A stretch of DNA of 64,000 bases from JAEUIE01 sp046350055 (GCA_046350055.1 JAXMBC010000001.1:2790001-2854000); one strand, 5' to 3'. Positions 25,896-35,839 are shown, counted from the first letter of the stretch. Numbers and translations are program-made. The notes: a model not told the origin generated them from the letters alone.

Positions 25896-28543
25896 CGGCG
25901 AGATAACGTTACCTTCAACTCCTTCGATTTCTCTGTCATGGTCTGCCATTCGGTGACGGTGGAAAGCCCATTCAGGCCAAAGACGCGAAGCCGATAGACA
26001 TCTCCCTGGCGGAGATGTTCTATTTTGCACTGCCCGTTCGAGTCGGTTGGCAGAATAGGTCCCCAAGGGGAATCAACGGTGGCACCCAGCCGCTGCAGTT
26101 CCACTTGCACCCGTGCCTGTGGCACGGGTTGCGTGTTCAGATCAACAACTTTACAGTTGAACGATACATAGCTGGCAGGGATGAACTTCAGCTTGATTGG
26201 TTCGAGTTCCTGCTCTTTAAGAGACTTGCGTAGAGGTGCAAAGCCCTCAGCATCCAGTTCCAACGTGACCTCTTGATCCTTTTTCAATGGCAACTGAAGT
26301 GAGATGACTTTGTCTTTAATGGCTGTGGTGCCTTGCATTCTCATGACGATATCGGATTCCTGCAGTTGTTTCTTGTTGTGATAGAGGCGATAGCGAACAG
26401 AGGCGGGCAGGGGCTCATCGTTTTCGATGGCGAAATCCTGCTGGTAGTTTGTGATGCCCTCACCGACACCACTAATCTCCGTGACGGCGCGAGCTTGTAC
26501 ATTCTGTATGGGGTCATCCGGTAGTTCTGTGTAGCCCACGGTGACCGACACCATGCCTTTGGTAATGATCGGGGTGTTAGCCACCGTCTTGATCAGGACA
26601 TCGGGGACATCCCCATTGGTGAGAATAGTGGTCTCAATCTCGCCCTTGGCTTTGCCATCGCAACAGTAGAAATATGCTGGTCCGGGTGGAATCCAGAAGG
26701 AGAACTCTCCGTTTTGATCTGTTATGGCGGAAGCAATGGCACTTGAAGTTCGAGGCCGGCCACTTCCATAGTAGCCGATTTGAGCAAGCTTCACAGGGTT
26801 TCCTGTAGCTTCATCCATCATGCGGCCTTTAAGATGTTTAGCGGGTTGCAATTGCAGTTTCAGTCTGGTGGATTCCCCTTGTTTGAGCTTTACGTTTTCG
26901 ACAGCACTGAGCACAAGTGGCACTGGATTGTTTTGCTGAAGTATCGGGTGTACTAACATGACATTGAACTCGCAACGCTCATCCAGGCCATCAAGAGAAA
27001 AATGTCCTGCTGCATCACTATGGCAGATGGCCCCGGTCCCGTGCATAATGCTGTTCGTCTCAGCACTATGACATGATTGTGCCATGAGTTGTGCATTGTG
27101 AACGGTTTTCCCTGAATCATCCACAAGAGTGCCCGAAATACTGGCGCCAACCTTGAGACCTATCGTTCCAAGATCACATCTTCCTGGACCACGAGCAGAG
27201 TACTGTATCCGCTGTCCGATGTGGTTCTGTCCATTCACGAACAGTGTGCCAGTGGTGTGGATGGGTATCTGGAAGGTGACAATATCCTCCTTCACGGTAT
27301 TCTGAAAGAACTGCATTCCGGGCGGAACTTCAAGTGCGTTCAACGAGCCATTCTGTACATGCTGGAACCATCCCATTTGATTCTGTTGAATTCTACCGGC
27401 TGGCTTCATCGACACTGTGGCTTGCACCTGCGCTGTGAGAGGCAGCACCGTGATCATGATGTCCTGTTGCAGGGGTCGGGAACCGTAGTTCAATCGACTT
27501 GACCAACCCAAGCCCCATTTTGTGCGAACGATAAGAATGCGGTTTACTGTGCGGTTGGACTTCCACTCATCAGGAATGACAAACCGGCCCACTGCGTCAG
27601 TCGTAAGTGTGGTTTCTACCTTGCTGTCACGAACCACTTCCACTTTCACCCCAGCCAGTGGCTTGCCTTCATGATCATCGACATAGCCACAAACATCTGC
27701 AGCTTGCTTGATCGGATGCAAGACACTGATTTGGGGAAATACGGTCTGGCTCGGTGTGGCAGCGACGAGTGGCAACATGCTCAGGCCGATTCCACCGATT
27801 ACAAGTAGCACCACTGTCGTGCCAATGAGTAGCGGCTTGAGTAGAGTCCCAGCCAACGGGATCGTCAAATATAACAACGGTTCCGGCACCCGTGAGTAAG
27901 CCATGGCTTCGGTTGCAATCAAGAGTGACGTCGGCACCGGTGCCGCCAACAGTGAACAGAGAGATGCGCTGGCCAGAGCCATGGGGGCAATGCCCCGCTT
28001 CAGAAGGCGTTGTTGCAACAACTTCCTGCCTCGCTGCAAGAGGCCACGAACCGTTCCAGTGGTAAGTCCCAGTCGCTCTGCTGCATTAGTGACGGAAAGT
28101 TGCTGAAAGAAGCATATATCCATGATGGGCTGATAGCGTAGAGGCAGCAGGCAGGCTTCATGGCGGATGACTGCCATCAGTTCCTGTACGGTGAGTTGAT
28201 CGACTGTTCGCTGCGGTGGGATACTCGAAAGCTTACTGGCATCCTGATGCCGGGCATCGCGGGCTTGGGTGCGCCGTGCGACTTTGACTGCAACCGCATA
28301 AAGCCAGGTGCCTAGCCTGCCACGAAGGGTCAGGCGTGGGGCGTGTTGCATCAACACCACGAACGTCGCCTGGAATGCATCTTCGGCACTGTGATGGTGT
28401 TGCACGATCCGTCGGCAAACGCTCCAGACCAGTGGAGCATGTCGCCTTACGAGAGTAGCAAATGCAGTTTGATCATGCTTGCAGGCAAACTGCTGGAGAA
28501 GCACTTCGTCCGATGCGGATAAACTGGTGAGTAATTCAGCCAT
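25892..28543 (-). CDS. ECF sigma factor fused to a membrane segment and carboxypeptidase-regulatory-like domains
   Basis: Residues 1-185 are an ECF sigma factor: region 2 FATLVRRHAPLVWSVCRRIVQ with AEDAFQATFVVLMQHA, and region 4 LPLRYQPIMDICFFQQLSVTNAAERLGLTTGTVRGLLQRGRK. Hydrophobic stretches follow, with the clearest membrane span at ~240-262 (LLIGTTVVLLVIGGIGLSML). The remaining ~620 residues, placed outside the cell by that topology, contain beta-sandwich repeats like carboxypeptidase regulatory/CNA-B domains, for example VCGYVDDHEGKPLAGVKVEVVRD and LVDDSGKTVHNAQLMA. This makes a membrane-tethered sigma factor. Release may need proteolysis. No anti-sigma gene is adjacent. Confidence 0.88.
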   Translation of the reverse strand: MAELLTSLSASDEVLLQQFACKHDQTAFATLVRRHAPLVWSVCRRIVQHHHSAEDAFQATFVVLMQHAPRLTLRGRLGTWLYAVAVKVARRTQARDARHQDASKLSSIPPQRTVDQLTVQELMAVIRHEACLLPLRYQPIMDICFFQQLSVTNAAERLGLTTGTVRGLLQRGRKLLQQRLLKRGIAPMALASASLCSLLAAPVPTSLLIATEAMAYSRVPEPLLYLTIPLAGTLLKPLLIGTTVVLLVIGGIGLSMLPLVAATPSQTVFPQISVLHPIKQAADVCGYVDDHEGKPLAGVKVEVVRDSKVETTLTTDAVGRFVIPDEWKSNRTVNRILIVRTKWGLGWSSRLNYGSRPLQQDIMITVLPLTAQVQATVSMKPAGRIQQNQMGWFQHVQNGSLNALEVPPGMQFFQNTVKEDIVTFQIPIHTTGTLFVNGQNHIGQRIQYSARGPGRCDLGTIGLKVGASISGTLVDDSGKTVHNAQLMAQSCHSAETNSIMHGTGAICHSDAAGHFSLDGLDERCEFNVMLVHPILQQNNPVPLVLSAVENVKLKQGESTRLKLQLQPAKHLKGRMMDEATGNPVKLAQIGYYGSGRPRTSSAIASAITDQNGEFSFWIPPGPAYFYCCDGKAKGEIETTILTNGDVPDVLIKTVANTPIITKGMVSVTVGYTELPDDPIQNVQARAVTEISGVGEGITNYQQDFAIENDEPLPASVRYRLYHNKKQLQESDIVMRMQGTTAIKDKVISLQLPLKKDQEVTLELDAEGFAPLRKSLKEQELEPIKLKFIPASYVSFNCKVVDLNTQPVPQARVQVELQRLGATVDSPWGPILPTDSNGQCKIEHLRQGDVYRLRVFGLNGLSTVTEWQTMTEKSKELKVTLSRR

Positions 28544-28616
28544 CGCCCATCCCCTGGTAACGTTCTACCAGATGAATGCATGCAGGCGACCTGATGGCGC
28601 GCGACATTACGTTAGT

Positions 28617-29903
28617 TCAGCTAAATAAACGACTAACTCCAAGCAGTGAAGCCTGGTCAATTTCTACTACTTCGGCATCCTGGTATTCAGGCAGTAGCTT
28701 GTGCACTACTGCTGCGCCGCCACCGCTCAGGAAAATACGCTTCGGAGGGCTGATGCGAGCCAGCGATTGCCAGGCATGGCGATGTCCCAGTTTCATGGCA
28801 TGGAGTACTGCTGCGAGCAGTTCAACCCTGTCGGTGGTGAGAGACAGGTTCTTGAAGCCTGCTTTCTTCTCGTCGATCTCCAGCCTGTCGCCACCCAGGA
28901 AGAGGGGTTCCAGAGTCACGCTGGTGCTTGTGGCCAGTGCTTTATCGATCCAGGTGGAGTAGTAGTCCTCTACACGCACATCGTTGAAGCAAAGTTGATG
29001 CAGCCAATCAAGAGCAACACCACCCACCGGATTATGGGTGACATGCAGGTAGCTTTCACCCACGCCCAGATGGCGGGTAAGACGTACAGGCGATGGTTGT
29101 GGAGCATCAGTCAGTACCGCCAGCACTTGCGTCGTGCCTACCAGATGCAAGAGATCACCTGGTTCCATCCCGGCTGCGAGGATCGCGCTGCTGGTGTCAG
29201 CCAGTCCCAGTTTGACGGGGATGCCCGCTGGCAAGCCCCACGCTTTGGCCCATTCAGGCAGCAGTGGACCGACCGTGGTGTTGCCCGGCAAAATGTTAGG
29301 CAGCCAGACTGGCTTCACTCCCAGATGCTCGCACCATTCGGGCGACCAGCGTACCTCAGACCAATGACACAGACCGGTGAAACAGGCATTCCCAGGGTCC
29401 ATGGCCGTTTCGCCCGTAAGTTTCAGGCAGATCCAGCTGTTCAGGTGCAGGTAGTGTGCAACCCTGGAGGCCGATTCCGGATGTTGCTGTAACCAGTGAT
29501 GGAAGTAGATCGCACTGATGCCGCCGGGCAGAGGGCGGTTACCCGTCTCACGCAGGAACTCAGTGCCGTAATGGGTGTCGAGTGCTTTGGCAGTTGGCCT
29601 GGCACGGCGGTCGAGATGAGTAACGAATGGAAACAAAGGTTGCTGATGATGATCGAGCAGGACCAGGCAGGGTGTCAAACAGGAGATGCCAATCCCATCC
29701 ACGGATTGTCCTGCAGCAGCTTGCCTGGCTGCATCGCTGATAGCAGACCAGAGCACTTCAGGGTCGATGGTAGCAGTGTCAGCATCGGGCTGCTGGAGCA
29801 GGTATGCTGTTTTCACGACAGTGCCGACGGGTTGTCGGGTCTGTGTGTCCAGTACCGCAGCCTTCACCGAGGAAGTACCAATATCGAGTGCAAGGATCTT
29901 CAT
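28617..29903 (-). CDS. FGGY-family carbohydrate kinase (xylulokinase-like)
   Basis: From ATG 29903 the 428-residue product begins MKILALDIGTSSVKAAVLDT, the phosphate-1 motif of FGGY kinases. It has the QLKLGLADTSSAILAAG-type second ATP motif and SGGGAAVVHKLLPEYQDAEV near the end. Xylulokinase and related sugar kinases phosphorylate pentoses or similar sugars with ATP. Two further in-frame ATGs lie upstream (29915 and 30035); 29903 is chosen because it places the family motif at the N-terminus and has GGTGG 5 bases upstream. No sugar transporter or isomerase is adjacent, so the substrate is uncertain. Confidence 0.88.
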   Translation of the reverse strand: MKILALDIGTSSVKAAVLDTQTRQPVGTVVKTAYLLQQPDADTATIDPEVLWSAISDAARQAAAGQSVDGIGISCLTPCLVLLDHHQQPLFPFVTHLDRRARPTAKALDTHYGTEFLRETGNRPLPGGISAIYFHHWLQQHPESASRVAHYLHLNSWICLKLTGETAMDPGNACFTGLCHWSEVRWSPEWCEHLGVKPVWLPNILPGNTTVGPLLPEWAKAWGLPAGIPVKLGLADTSSAILAAGMEPGDLLHLVGTTQVLAVLTDAPQPSPVRLTRHLGVGESYLHVTHNPVGGVALDWLHQLCFNDVRVEDYYSTWIDKALATSTSVTLEPLFLGGDRLEIDEKKAGFKNLSLTTDRVELLAAVLHAMKLGHRHAWQSLARISPPKRIFLSGGGAAVVHKLLPEYQDAEVVEIDQASLLGVSRLFS

Positions 29904-30056
29904 GCCTTCCACCATGCCCAAGAGGCACAGGTTGGTCAAGGCATATTCGCCCTGTAGTGAGAGAATGAGAATTGTGACACGATATACAAAGGCAAAACAG
30001 AAAAGAAATGAGCGTCTGCGGTGGCAGACGCTCATGAAGAAGTTGCAGTCAGCAGG

Positions 30057-32243
30057 CTATTTTTTACCTTCTTCGATCATCTTTTCGATGATGGGCTGAA
30101 GCGATTTATAGGGAATCGCATACGATCCCGTGCGGTCGAAGCGGGCGATGTTGACGCCAATGGCCTGCCCAGCCAGGTTAAGCAGCGGACCACCCATCTG
30201 CTTGGCTGTCAGAGCAGCATCGTGGGTGAGAGCTTCGGGGAAGTTCTCTTTTCGGCTGCTGACATTCGCTGCAGACTCGAACATCTGGGCCTGTAATTCG
30301 CTCCGTCCACCAGCGAGTTCCGGGAAAATCTCGTTACGGGAGCCAAGCTTGACTTCGAACTTGAGGGTCTCGGTCTTATCCTCTTTCGCATTCTTACGCT
30401 TGACCTCCAGCTTGATCTTTTCACCCGGCTTCATGGGTTGGAGTGAATCCTGCATCTGCTCCCGGCTGGTGATCGCTTTACCATTGAGCGAAATAATGAT
30501 ATCGCCCTTCTGGAGGCCAGCCTTGGCAGCAGGGCCGTTAGCTGTCACCATGCCGATTTTTGCTTCACCATTGCCTTCAAACTGAATGCCGATCACAGCA
30601 CGGTTCAACCCGGGTACCCGGGGAATCTTGCGTGGGGCATTGCTGACGATGCTCAGCGAAACCTGCTTTTCCGGGCTGGAATGGAGCGTCGGAGAAAGCA
30701 GCAAGGCTCCAGGTGTGGGATCACTTTGAGATGCCCATTTGATTGGGAGAAGATTCTTGGCATCGACCTTGAGCAAAGCCAGATCGAAATCATCACGCCT
30801 GCCAATCAGCTTCGCATCCAGTTCCTGGTCACCAATCTTGCAGTAGAACTTTTCGCGAAGTTCACTGGCTTTGGTCAGGATGTAGCCATCGGGGCTGATG
30901 ACTGTTCCAAGAACACTGGGCTTTTCCTCAAACTCCCCCTTTTCCTTGGGGTCATTGTTAAAGATCAGGGCAATGCTGTTGTTGATAGGCTTGGTCACAC
31001 TGTTCAAGGCTTCTACCAACTGGGGGGAATTCTTGATGACGTCCTTGCTGAAACGCATTTCGCGGAATGCCTTGTTGCGGCGTTCGTTAGCAGCATCCAC
31101 GATCTTCTTGTACTCAGGCTTCGACTCCTCTGTTTCCTGATATTCCCAGACTCCATCCGGACGCTGGTATCCAAACTTCTTCAGGAAGCCTAACATGTCG
31201 TCACTGGGTGTCTCGAAAGTGCGGGGGCCTTCACCCATTTTGGCGATGATTTCCAGCTCCTCACCTTCACGTTCCACCAGAACCCTGATTTCGTTCCCCG
31301 ACTTCTTGTTGCGAAGACGTTCATAGACTTGATCAGCTCTTTCGATGTCATTGTCATTGATCTTGAGAATGATGTCATTCAGCTTGAACCCTGCCTTTTC
31401 GGCATTGCTGCCTTTGATAATTTCCCCGATGCGGACTTTGCCACCGCTATCGACAGGCATAATACCCAGTTGAGCCCGGCTGCCTCGACCGGAGTCGAAC
31501 ATCTTGCCGACCGTCTTCTTGCTCATCAACAGATCCATACGTTTGGTGAAGTCGTCCACGGCAACGTGACGATTCTCGCTCGGATCGGGGCTGATGTTGC
31601 TGTGAATACCTACAACCTCGCCCTCCATGTTGAAGAGTGGACCACCTGAATCACCGGGGGCAACCGAAGCATCTGTTCGGATCCACGGAGCATTGGCGTC
31701 ACGGTTGGGCAGGCTCAGAACGCGGCCGAGACGAATGGGAGGCTTGCGCTCCTTGTTATACCCGCCGGGATTCCCAATCGCGAGCACCCAGTCACCCTTC
31801 TTAAGGTTGGCCGACTTCCCCATTTTGACGAAGGGGTATTTTCCGGGTTCAGTGATCTGAGCCATTCCCGCGTCTATCTGTTTGTCGGAACCCAGGGTCT
31901 TGGCACTGACCTTCTTACCATTGCTGAAATAGACCGTGATAATCTGCCCGGGTACCGGAACCACGTGGGCAGCGGAAAGGATCAGGCCATCTTCGCTGAC
32001 AATCACACCGCTACCAGCAGCCATACCACCCATGCTGCTCAGACCTACAGTGGCTTCCACCAGCGCAGGCACCATGGAAAGTGTCTTCTGCTCCAGGCTG
32101 CGCAGGCTTTCGAGTTTAGCGGTACTTTCGCTCGATTCGCTGCCCGGTGTACTGGCACCTGTGCAGGTCAGCAGGCTCAAAGTAACCAGCGCGGTGAGCA
32201 AGCTGCTACGAAGCCATCGGGAAGGTACTGTTCGAACGCTCAT
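30057..32243 (-). CDS. S1C (HtrA/DegP-like) serine protease with a degenerate second protease domain
   Basis: The 728-residue product starts with an export signal (MSVRTVPSRWLRSSLLTALVTL). The first protease domain has a full triad, H93 in SAAHVV, D124 in KQIDAGMAQI, and S199 in APGDSGGPLFN, followed by a PDZ domain (~265-340). A second HtrA-like module lacks the catalytic residues: ILTKASEL replaces ILxAAHV and KQMGGPLLN replaces GxSGGP. Another PDZ (GMVTANGPAAKAGLQKGDIIISLNGK) lies inside this half. The second half probably acts as a substrate or protein binding unit. The start is taken at ATG 32243 because the signal peptide begins there. Confidence 0.9.
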   Translation of the reverse strand: MSVRTVPSRWLRSSLLTALVTLSLLTCTGASTPGSESSESTAKLESLRSLEQKTLSMVPALVEATVGLSSMGGMAAGSGVIVSEDGLILSAAHVVPVPGQIITVYFSNGKKVSAKTLGSDKQIDAGMAQITEPGKYPFVKMGKSANLKKGDWVLAIGNPGGYNKERKPPIRLGRVLSLPNRDANAPWIRTDASVAPGDSGGPLFNMEGEVVGIHSNISPDPSENRHVAVDDFTKRMDLLMSKKTVGKMFDSGRGSRAQLGIMPVDSGGKVRIGEIIKGSNAEKAGFKLNDIILKINDNDIERADQVYERLRNKKSGNEIRVLVEREGEELEIIAKMGEGPRTFETPSDDMLGFLKKFGYQRPDGVWEYQETEESKPEYKKIVDAANERRNKAFREMRFSKDVIKNSPQLVEALNSVTKPINNSIALIFNNDPKEKGEFEEKPSVLGTVISPDGYILTKASELREKFYCKIGDQELDAKLIGRRDDFDLALLKVDAKNLLPIKWASQSDPTPGALLLSPTLHSSPEKQVSLSIVSNAPRKIPRVPGLNRAVIGIQFEGNGEAKIGMVTANGPAAKAGLQKGDIIISLNGKAITSREQMQDSLQPMKPGEKIKLEVKRKNAKEDKTETLKFEVKLGSRNEIFPELAGGRSELQAQMFESAANVSSRKENFPEALTHDAALTAKQMGGPLLNLAGQAIGVNIARFDRTGSYAIPYKSLQPIIEKMIEEGKK

Positions 32244-32569
32244 GGGATGAATCTCCCGGATGATGGAGTGCTTGAAGTTTACCATGAAGAATCAGAGAGG
32301 ATGCTTCGGACATCTCTATTATTCGCAGACTCCACGTCGAGGGAGGCAACAGGAGGCCGTCTGCTTGGCACAATAGGTAATCTTGGCATGCTGCTAGAGC
32401 ATATTTTCCAGACGAGGAGAATGCAACCTCCATTCCGGGCAAGCTGGACACTTTTGGAAGAATGAGTGGTTTTTCACCCTGAGGACAGCTTGACACCCTT
32501 TTTTGTCCCGATCTGTGTCCATCACGACAACTTGTTCTGAAGCTATTTCATCCTTGTTGAGACTCCATC
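32244..32569. other. 326-base divergent spacer without a recognised gene
   Basis: This space separates the divergent HtrA-like gene and a small secreted protein gene. I see no RNA gene and no stem with a T-run. A TTGACA at 32490-32495 is followed by no convincing -10 box at the right distance. Promoters for both genes probably lie here. Confidence 0.5.
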
Positions 32570-33265
32570 ATGATTCGCATACTGACTTGTCTGGTTTGTT
32601 CATTCTTGATTGCGATGCCAGTCATGGGGCAGCGTGGCCGGGATTTCGACAAGAATGACCGGGGCAACAGGAACAATCAGCCACCATCGAAACACCAGGG
32701 CGGCCAGCATCAAGTACAAACAAAGTCGCATTCCGGGCATGCGGATCGCTCACCGTCGAAAGGCAACGTCAAAGAGAAGATGCCTGAGAAGGAGGATCGG
32801 GCCTCCAGAACCGGAGTCAAACCTGCTTCCGAATCGACACGCATGACCAAACGTTCGCCTGACGAAACACAGCAGGCCAATCTGGATAAGCTGAAAAGCG
32901 ATCTGGGTGGCCTGAAGGCAGGGTCTGAAGTTACGCCAGAACAGGTTTCCAAGCTCAAAACTGACCTGCTGGCCATGTGTGACAATGCCAACAAGCCTTC
33001 GCAGGAATCAGTACAGCAGCTTTCCCAGCATCTCAGTACAGCCGTCTCAGACAAATCACTCAGTGATAAGGAAAAGGCACAATTAGCCAGGGATCTGCAA
33101 GCGGTCATGACCAGCATGAATCTCGATAAGAGCGAGGTTCAGGCGGTAAAAACCGACATGCAGAATATTCTGAATGCCAGCAATATCGATAAGGCAGACG
33201 TTCAACTCATCATGACTGATGTGCAGGCAATCATTACCGAATTGCAGAAAAACAAGAAGCAGTAA
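32570..33265 (+). CDS. Secreted helix-rich protein of unknown function
   Basis: The 231-residue protein begins with a signal peptide (MIRILTCLVCSFLIAMPVMG) and a charged, disordered-looking spacer (residues ~22-95) rich in Gly, Lys, Gln and His. The C-terminal ~130 residues are helical, with evenly spaced leucines and repeated DLxxLxxxxN patterns such as LDKLKSDLGGLKAGSEVTP, LQAVMTSMNLDK and QNILNASNIDKA. The last pieces look like three related helical units. No known domain is recognised. It may be a periplasmic binding or scaffold protein. Confidence 0.7.
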   Translation: MIRILTCLVCSFLIAMPVMGQRGRDFDKNDRGNRNNQPPSKHQGGQHQVQTKSHSGHADRSPSKGNVKEKMPEKEDRASRTGVKPASESTRMTKRSPDETQQANLDKLKSDLGGLKAGSEVTPEQVSKLKTDLLAMCDNANKPSQESVQQLSQHLSTAVSDKSLSDKEKAQLARDLQAVMTSMNLDKSEVQAVKTDMQNILNASNIDKADVQLIMTDVQAIITELQKNKKQ

Positions 33266-33328
33266 GCCGTTGCAATGGAGCCTGTCAGATGGCATGCTGT
33301 AACTGGCAACATTTTCACTGAATACACC

Positions 33329-34051
33329 ATGCGTATCCTTTTGGGCAGTGGCGGCTTTCGTACTCCAGAGCGTGTCTCTCTACTTCGCGGAGCCATGCAA
33401 CAGCACTTTGGCGCTATCAGGAAACTGCTTTTTGTTCCCTTTGCCCTGGCTGACTATGACGCCTATGTCGCCAGTATCGTTCAACGTGGTCTGGATGCTG
33501 GCTATCAGATAGATGGCATCCATACCCACCCTGATCCGACCCGGGCCGTCTGGGAAGCGGAAGGCATCTTTGTCGGTGGGGGCAACACCTTTCGGTTGCT
33601 TAAGAGTCTGTATGACCTTGAATTGCTGGATGTGATTCGGAGCAAAGTGAAAGCAGGCCTGCCTTACCTGGGGGTGAGTGCCGGGTGCAACATTGCCTGC
33701 CCGACGATCCGCACGACCAACGATATGCCCATCGTGGAACCGCCTTCGCTGAACGCTCTGGGACTGGTGCCGTTTCAGGTGAACCCGCACTATGTCCATG
33801 GGCCGATGAGCTATCAGGATGCCGGTGGTGAATATCATGCCCACTTCGGCGAAACCCGGGACGACCGGTTGCGTGAGTTTCATGAAGAGAACACCACGCC
33901 TGTAGTGGGACTCTGGGAAGCGGGTCTGCTGCACTACGATGGCAGCAGACTGTTACTGAGTGCCACGCCTGCCCGGGTTTTCCGTCGAGGCGAAGTGCCC
34001 GTTGATGTGGAGCCTGGCGCAGATTTGACAAGCCTGGTGCTGGTGAAGTGA
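33329..34051 (+). CDS. Peptidase E (S51 family alpha-aspartyl dipeptidase)
   Basis: From ATG 33329 the 240-residue product matches PepE: MRILLGSGGFRTPER, IFVGGGNTFRLLKSLYDLELL, the nucleophile block LGVSAGCNIACPTIRTTNDMPIVEPPSL and NPHYVHG. S51 enzymes use a Ser-His-Glu triad to cleave Asp-Xaa dipeptides in the cytoplasm; the Ser in VSAGCN is the likely nucleophile. An upstream in-frame ATG at 33275 would add 18 residues with no family match. It directly abuts the convergent MutS-like gene. Confidence 0.88.
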   Translation: MRILLGSGGFRTPERVSLLRGAMQQHFGAIRKLLFVPFALADYDAYVASIVQRGLDAGYQIDGIHTHPDPTRAVWEAEGIFVGGGNTFRLLKSLYDLELLDVIRSKVKAGLPYLGVSAGCNIACPTIRTTNDMPIVEPPSLNALGLVPFQVNPHYVHGPMSYQDAGGEYHAHFGETRDDRLREFHEENTTPVVGLWEAGLLHYDGSRLLLSATPARVFRRGEVPVDVEPGADLTSLVLVK

Positions 34052-35839
34052 CTATTTCACATCTAAGCCTACGGCACGCATCAGAGCAAGAGCATTCCCC
34101 TGGCTCACGACTCCTGGCCGCAGTTGATAGTCAAAACTGATCTGTTCATCTTTCCATGTATCTTCAAAGTGCATGTTGACCGACTGAGGCTTCCACTGCT
34201 CAGCAATCTCGGTCAGGGCCAGATCGTGGGTCGTAGCCAGGCCAATGGCACCGCGCTGAAGCAGCGCCTGCAGGATGCCTGCTGCACCCTGTCGTCGTTC
34301 TGCACTATTAGTGCCTGAGAGGACTTCATCCACCAGAAACAAGAGGGGTTTCTCCTGAGCGAGATCGAGCAGTTGCCGGAGGCGGAGAATCTCAGCATAG
34401 AACCGGCTGATGCCGGATTGCAGCGAATCCTGCACGCGCAGCGTTGCCCCGGGGTAGAGTTCCGTGAGGCGAAGTGATTTCGCCTTCACGGGGCCACCGG
34501 CCAGAGCCAGTACGACGTTGATCCCGACCGTGCGGAGCAGGGTACTCTTGCCCGACATATTGGAACCGCTGATGAGCAGTAATTGGTGCGAGATTCCCAG
34601 TGACACATCATTGCAACGGCACTTTTGTGAAGGCAGCAATGGGTGGCCTAACTGCTCAGCTTCAAAACATTTGCCTGATTCAAGGATCACCGGGAAGATG
34701 TAGTCGGGATGTTCAAAGCTCAGCGTGGCCAGGCATTGCAGTGCTTCCCACTGGCCGAGCGCATCCAGCCATCGGAGTACATGCACTCCTGAGGCAGCAC
34801 GCCAGTCTGCTACCTGAAAAGCCAGCCGGTTCCACCAGAGCATCAGCAAGGCGACTGGCAGAAAGAAGGCATTCCGTGGCCAGTCGAGTCGTTCTGCAAG
34901 TTGTGCCAACTCCGCAATGGCAGCCGAGGCTCGCTTGCCACTTTTCCATTCAGACTGAATCTGTTGCAGCAGAGGAGCAGTGTAGGGGTATTCTTCGACT
35001 TGTCGGAGTAGAACAGATAGCGAAAGCAAGCGATCCGCTTGTCGATTGAGACCTCGCAGCGAGTTCATAGTGCGAGCAGCCAGGCGGTTGGACCAGAGCA
35101 GCATGGCCGCGACGGATGCCAGGGCAAACCAGCCGGAGAGATAACCACCAATCCAGGCTGCGAGCACTGCAGCATTAGTCACGATCAAGACATCTGTCAC
35201 TGTCCGTTCCCAACGGGGAAACTCGCAAGCAGGCTGCGTGACCCATTCACGAAGGTGAGCTTCCTCGAAAGCATGTAGTCCCACGGCTCGCACCGCTGCT
35301 TCTTCACGCTGCGTGGAAAGGGGCACCAGTTCCTGTACAGCCTGTTGTCTGCTCAGCACGGTGGAGCGATCAGCAGGTTCGAGCAGCCAGCCTGCGAGCG
35401 TGCGGTTACCCATGGGGGTCCAGCCCAGGTGCAACAACTGAAACAGCGAGCCTTTACCGAAGAGGTCTAGATCTGCTGAGTACGGATGCTTCTCACTTAC
35501 TTCCCGTGCGGGAGGTTCAACCTGCGACCAGCGGTCTTCGATGCGGGCCAAGCCTCGTTCGTAGAACAGCACCAAGGCCCGGCTTGCTTCCGCCTGGGTG
35601 AATGCCTGCCGATACCGGGCCACGAGCAAACCGAAGACAACCAGAGACACAACTGCGACAATCAGACTGGCCACACCAGACCACGCCGCTGCGAGCAAGC
35701 TGAGCAGCAGCCCGATACCAAAGCTGATCAGCCGGGCATTGGAATACCAACTCAGCCGCTGCTCACTCTGCTGGAGTGTGGCGGAACTGGTGGCGAGATG
35801 TTCACGGTAGTAGGTGGCGGGGAACAATAATTCAGGCAT
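34052..35839 (-). CDS. Membrane-associated MutS-family ATPase
   Basis: From ATG 35839 the 595-residue product has, near its C-terminus, the MutS ATPase core: SGSNMSGKSTLLRTVG (Walker A), LFLVDEVLSGTNSAERRQGA (Walker B and signature) and ATTHDLALTEIAEQ. The middle is the clamp/lever helical region. Unlike MutS1 it lacks the mismatch-recognition domain and carries three hydrophobic stretches, at ~35-75 and ~230-265, that look like membrane spans. Its role in mismatch repair is doubtful; membrane MutS relatives of this size occur in several phyla. An upstream ATG at 36034 overlaps the VapC gene and is rejected. Confidence 0.85.
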   Translation of the reverse strand: MPELLFPATYYREHLATSSATLQQSEQRLSWYSNARLISFGIGLLLSLLAAAWSGVASLIVAVVSLVVFGLLVARYRQAFTQAEASRALVLFYERGLARIEDRWSQVEPPAREVSEKHPYSADLDLFGKGSLFQLLHLGWTPMGNRTLAGWLLEPADRSTVLSRQQAVQELVPLSTQREEAAVRAVGLHAFEEAHLREWVTQPACEFPRWERTVTDVLIVTNAAVLAAWIGGYLSGWFALASVAAMLLWSNRLAARTMNSLRGLNRQADRLLSLSVLLRQVEEYPYTAPLLQQIQSEWKSGKRASAAIAELAQLAERLDWPRNAFFLPVALLMLWWNRLAFQVADWRAASGVHVLRWLDALGQWEALQCLATLSFEHPDYIFPVILESGKCFEAEQLGHPLLPSQKCRCNDVSLGISHQLLLISGSNMSGKSTLLRTVGINVVLALAGGPVKAKSLRLTELYPGATLRVQDSLQSGISRFYAEILRLRQLLDLAQEKPLLFLVDEVLSGTNSAERRQGAAGILQALLQRGAIGLATTHDLALTEIAEQWKPQSVNMHFEDTWKDEQISFDYQLRPGVVSQGNALALMRAVGLDVK

